In this document: positions 60,900-64,000 of the stretch, in pieces | Layout: every line of letters starts with the position of its first letter | Position numbering within the stretch: position 1 is the stretch's first letter | Source: Nitzschia sp. pyKryTriq1 | Taxonomy: Eukaryota > Bacillariophyta > Bacillariophyceae > Bacillariales > Bacillariaceae | DNA length: 64,000 nt | Reading direction: 5' to 3' | Assembly (NCBI GenBank): GCA_956465555.1 | Contig: OY101119.1 | Location: 930,001-994,000, forward strand | Program-made: the position numbers and the translations under genes | Notes under the pieces: model-generated | The model's database searches: none | What the model saw: only the letters and a program-made list of their open reading frames with translations | Told to the model about the DNA's origin: nothing

Positions 60900-61294
60900 C
60901 GCTTCGAAGCGTCGTCGTCGTCGTCGCTGTCGAAGATCTTGGATGCGTATCCAAAACACGTCACTCGGATCTTGGATCCCCAAGTTTCCAGCCGCGCGCG
61001 GAAGGCGGCTCTAAAATCGTCGGGGGATCCACTATTCCCCCCCCCCTTCGTTCGCCACAAGATAAAAGATCCATGCTTCGCACAAATCCCACCTGCTTGT
61101 CTCATCATCCTTGTTCCACAACTTATTGTACCGGTAGGATCAATCTACGATTTCTTCTCATCCTTTTAGGAGAGGGCATTGGATTGCCGACCTTCGAACA
61201 TACGCAGATCCCACGCCTCCCAATATTCAACAACGAGTGGAACTCATATCTACACGTAGTTGTTGATTGAATAACGCGACATCAGTCTACACAG
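60900..61294. promoter_or_regulatory. Divergent promoter region
   Basis: 395 bp between the ADP-ribosylglycohydrolase-type gene and the K+ channel gene. A (CGT)n stretch lies at about 60911-60925 and a run of C residues near 61038-61047. No gene. Confidence 0.5.
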
Positions 61295-62775
61295 ATGTAC
61301 GTTCTTCAGTTTTTCGTACACGCCATATCGAGCGCGGCGAAACGCACAGTCTCTCTTTATCCTCGTTCACAACATGAAAATGAATTGGTTCCACTTGTTT
61401 CTGAGGATGGAGATGAGGTCCGTTATGCTTCCTTTGAAGAAGAAGCGGACTCCGCACAACCAGAACTGTTAGGACTAACGGCCGAATATGAAACTTGGTT
61501 CGGGTCCACAAACGCCTGGAAAAACGCGATGGCTCACTTGGCCGTCTATCTACTCATGGCTATCATTGGATTTTCATTCGTGTTGGAGAAATGGCCAATT
61601 CATGACTCCATTTACTTCGCTGTGGTTGTTTTCACTACCGTTGGTATGTTCAACAAAGGATGATTCTTCGATGCCGAGAGTTCAGCTTACGATACCATGA
61701 CAAAGTACCGCTCATGATTCAAAACTTCTAATTTATTTCACTCAGGATACGGAGATTTGTCACCTACCAATGATCTTTCTCGAGTCTTCGTAATATTCTT
61801 TGCAATATATGGCATTGTCATTCTGGGTAAGTTCATAAGTTGGCTTGCCTTCATGGGGATTCCACAATTAATGATGACAATGTCACTTTATCTCATCCCC
61901 GTCGTCAGGTATATTTTTGGGCCTTCTTGGAGAACTCATTATTAAGAGGCATGATGAAAACTTGAAGAAGAGAATGAAGAATATTCGCATAAAAATCCTG
62001 GAACAATTTGGAGAAGACGACACCGCTTTGCCGCCGGAGGAGCGATCGCTTTTCCGGGAAGTAGTTACTATTTCACTGGCAGAAGCGCCCATTGTTGCCA
62101 TCCTAGTTGTCCTTGGTGCTCCCATTGTCTATCTGGAAGGGTGGGAAGTGATCCAGGGGTAAGTGGGTGAGCAGGTTGCCTTATTGAGTTCAAAACACCA
62201 CGTGGCTCACGAATGATCTTGGTGTGCTGTTCTATTCAGGGTGTATTGGATGGTGGTGACAGGTACGTATTCCTACGAACACCCAAATAATCTGGTTGAG
62301 ACATAATCCTTCTTATCCGTCCTTCGCCAATGTTCGTGATTCCACAGGCACAACTATTGGTTTTGGAGATCTTGGCCCGACACAAATGGTAACAAGGTGC
62401 ATATGCATTCTTTGGATACCACTGGCGGTAGCAGTTCTGGGCGAGATTCTGGGTCGCATTGCTGGGGCATATATTGCGAGAAGTACAGATGCGATGGAAG
62501 TGAAATTCCTGCAACGAGCGATGACACTGGCGGATCTCAGACGAATGGACACTGACAACGACTCGAAGGTCGCCCCGCACGAGTTCCTCAGGTATATGCT
62601 GGTTGCGCTTCAAAAAGTGGAAAAGGAAGAGATTGATGAAATCTTGGAGCTATTCAAGAAACTGGACAAGAGCAATACTGGTTTCATTGAGAAAGAAGAC
62701 CTCATGTCGAATTACAATTTTGCTCTGAGACCCGGAGTGACAATCAGGGCCTCCGATCTCCCGTCAACATTATAG
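61295..62775 (+). CDS. Two-pore-domain potassium channel with EF-hands (TPK-like)
   Basis: Five exons: 61295-61643, 61746-61826, 61909-62158, 62240-62262 and 62348-62775, giving 376 residues. The introns are 81-102 bp (GTATGT, GTAAG or GTACG donors, CAG acceptors), with phases 1, 1, 2 and 1. The first pore has TTVGYGD (114-120, split by intron 1 within the Gly codon) between two membrane helices (about 77-97 and 128-152). The second pore has TTIGFGD (236-242) following a 23-bp exon. A fourth helix is IPLAVAVLGEIL. The cytosolic C-terminus has two EF-hand loops: DTDNDSKVAPHE (302-313) and DKSNTGFIEKED (341-352). Plant TPK channels share this plan and are Ca2+-activated, K+-selective vacuolar channels. 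A 14-3-3 site could not be confirmed. This is the most intron-rich gene here. Confidence 0.88.
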
Positions 62776-62957
62776 TAGTGTGAAAGATTGACTCACTATT
62801 TCACCAGTTTGTGCTATGATATGTAAAAGAAAAAGTGTGGTCGGGCGGGGGCAACATAGTTGCATAGTCGCAAACGTGCCGTTCAGATGTGTCAGCTACC
62901 GATCGTGGTTGATCCTTCGCGTCGTATTTCCAACAGTGTGCTCAGAGAGCGATTCGA

Positions 62958-63632
62958 CTACACCTCGGTGGTGCTCTTGGCGGACTCAGAGTTCACAACA
63001 ACCCCATGTGCCTTCATATTCCGTGACGCAGTCTCCATCGCGGCTTGCGCAGCTTGTTGGAAGCTTGCCATCGCCTGCATCGTCGCACCCGGTTGCATGG
63101 AAGTAATTTCTTGGCTGTTTGCAACGTCGGGGGCAGGCTTGCTTTCCGCCTCGACCTTGGGTGCGTTGGCTTCAACATCAATGGGCTTGAACGAGCTTTC
63201 AGTCAACTTAGGATCCAACGGAGGAAGTGGCTTTCCCATTTTGGCGAGCGTGCTGTGAGCATCGAGAACCTGGCGCGTAAGAACTTCGTTCTGTTGCTTC
63301 AACGCTGCGTTCGATTTGGAGAAGAACATGAGGCTACGTTGGAGTTCTTCGATCATGGCCTTCTTCCGTCGCCTAGACTCACGAGCAGCTTTTCTATTTT
63401 GTTCCAACCGAACTGCTCTGGATTGATCGGTAGCAGCCTTCTTGGGCTTGGGGACAAAGGCGGACGATTCCCCCGGTACATTGCTGGGACTCACGGTTGG
63501 AGCTGGGGCGATCAGCGTCGTTCCCGGCACCTCCTTTCGCTTCTTCGATTCCTCGTCCGCCGAGGAATGCGGCTTCCCCTCAATTTGCTGAGCAGCTTGG
63601 ATCAAAGCGGCAGACATCGTTTCCTGAGTCAT
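62958..63632 (-). CDS. bZIP transcription factor
   Basis: 224 residues, no intron. The basic region is LEQNRKAARESRRRKK (77-91), with the invariant N79 and R87 at the bZIP spacing. The zipper follows with L97, F104, L111 and L118 at heptad positions and SNAALKQQNEVL at its centre. A lysine patch (KKRKEVPG) could be a nuclear signal. The C-terminus is Gln/Ala/Met-rich. No PAS or aureochrome LOV domain is present, so it is a simple bZIP. It binds DNA as a dimer; the target is not inferable. Confidence 0.85.
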   Translation of the reverse strand: MTQETMSAALIQAAQQIEGKPHSSADEESKKRKEVPGTTLIAPAPTVSPSNVPGESSAFVPKPKKAATDQSRAVRLEQNRKAARESRRRKKAMIEELQRSLMFFSKSNAALKQQNEVLTRQVLDAHSTLAKMGKPLPPLDPKLTESSFKPIDVEANAPKVEAESKPAPDVANSQEITSMQPGATMQAMASFQQAAQAAMETASRNMKAHGVVVNSESAKSTTEV

Positions 63633-64000
63633 CGTCGGTGGTTTGTTTACGAGTAGTGTTCCACTTTATTTCCAGTTCAGAAGAAAAGAAGAAGAATTGT
63701 GTGTTGAAGCATCGATTGGATGTCGCGTATTGTGACGTCGTGATGACGCAAAAAATAATTGCCGTGCGATCCGTGTGATGCAAATTGATGCGAAGGCCCG
63801 CGACACCGCCTTCTGTACCGGAATCACAGTACCTGGTACACGGTGGTACTGTACTCATGCAGTACTCGTACAGTACTGGTACTTAAAAAACTGTACTCGT
63901 AAAAGCTTACGTCACCTTTATTCTTTCTTCGCTCCGTCTGTTGCTACGTCAGCATCGATGACGCGCTTCATCATCATTCATTCGTCGGTGCGCGCGGCGC
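63633..64000. promoter_or_regulatory. Upstream region of the bZIP gene with GTAC tract
   Basis: Contains GTACCTGGTACACGGTGGTACTGTAC..GTACTCGTACAGTACTGGTACTT at 63829-63884 and TGACGTCGTGATGACGCAAA near 63734-63753. The latter holds a consensus bZIP (CRE-type) core TGACGTC, so self-regulation is possible. No gene. Confidence 0.5.

Overview
The window reads as nuclear DNA of a photosynthetic stramenopile, most likely a pennate-type diatom. Three lines of evidence support this. Genes are close together on both strands with few introns, and the introns are short (about 80-160 bp, GT..AG). Several proteins start with a signal peptide followed by a diatom-type plastid motif (A/G-F), as in the NFU, TPR and MAPR proteins. 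The gene set is eukaryotic throughout: gamma-secretase nicastrin, GARP subunit VPS53, EMC7, symplekin, CDK7 and nucleolar DEAD-box helicases. I saw no prokaryotic operon structure, no CRISPR array, no recognisable tRNA or rRNA, and no transposon or virus-like element. The species cannot be named from the sequence alone.

Layout. 0-12.5 kb: the 3' end of an unknown gene, a possible TRAPP-type trafficking protein, a 2.5 kb spacer with repeats, a very long disordered protein with a PH-like C-terminus, and an isolated dioxygenase remnant. 12.5-25 kb: symplekin, an Mpo1/DUF962 membrane protein, a phosphoglycerate-mutase remnant, a plastid NFU scaffold, EMC7, a CDK7-like kinase and a type II membrane protein. 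25-39 kb: DBP9/DDX56 helicase, a long HAT-repeat protein, an RRM-like protein, an acidic protein of unknown role, a coactosin/ADF-H protein with a 5-bp duplication near its end, and a divergent kinase. 39-50 kb: a GTAC-rich spacer, a methyltransferase, a plastid TPR protein, a proteasome-alpha-like protein with a signal peptide, VPS53 and a His-rich protein. 50-64 kb: ROK1/DDX52 helicase, nicastrin, a plastid MAPR haem-binding-type protein, a TLDc protein, a J1-crystallin-type ADP-ribosylglycohydrolase with a membrane anchor, a two-pore K+ channel with EF-hands, and a bZIP factor.

The genes do not form one pathway. Recurrent themes are membrane trafficking and ER work (TRAPP-like, VPS53, EMC7, nicastrin), RNA biogenesis (symplekin, DBP9, ROK1, HAT and RRM proteins) and plastid supply (NFU, TPR, MAPR). 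The most unusual items are the signal-peptide-bearing proteasome alpha-like protein (43886-44860) and the intergenic islands of self-complementary GTAC/ACCGGT sequence that recur in many spacers and are nearly absent from exons.
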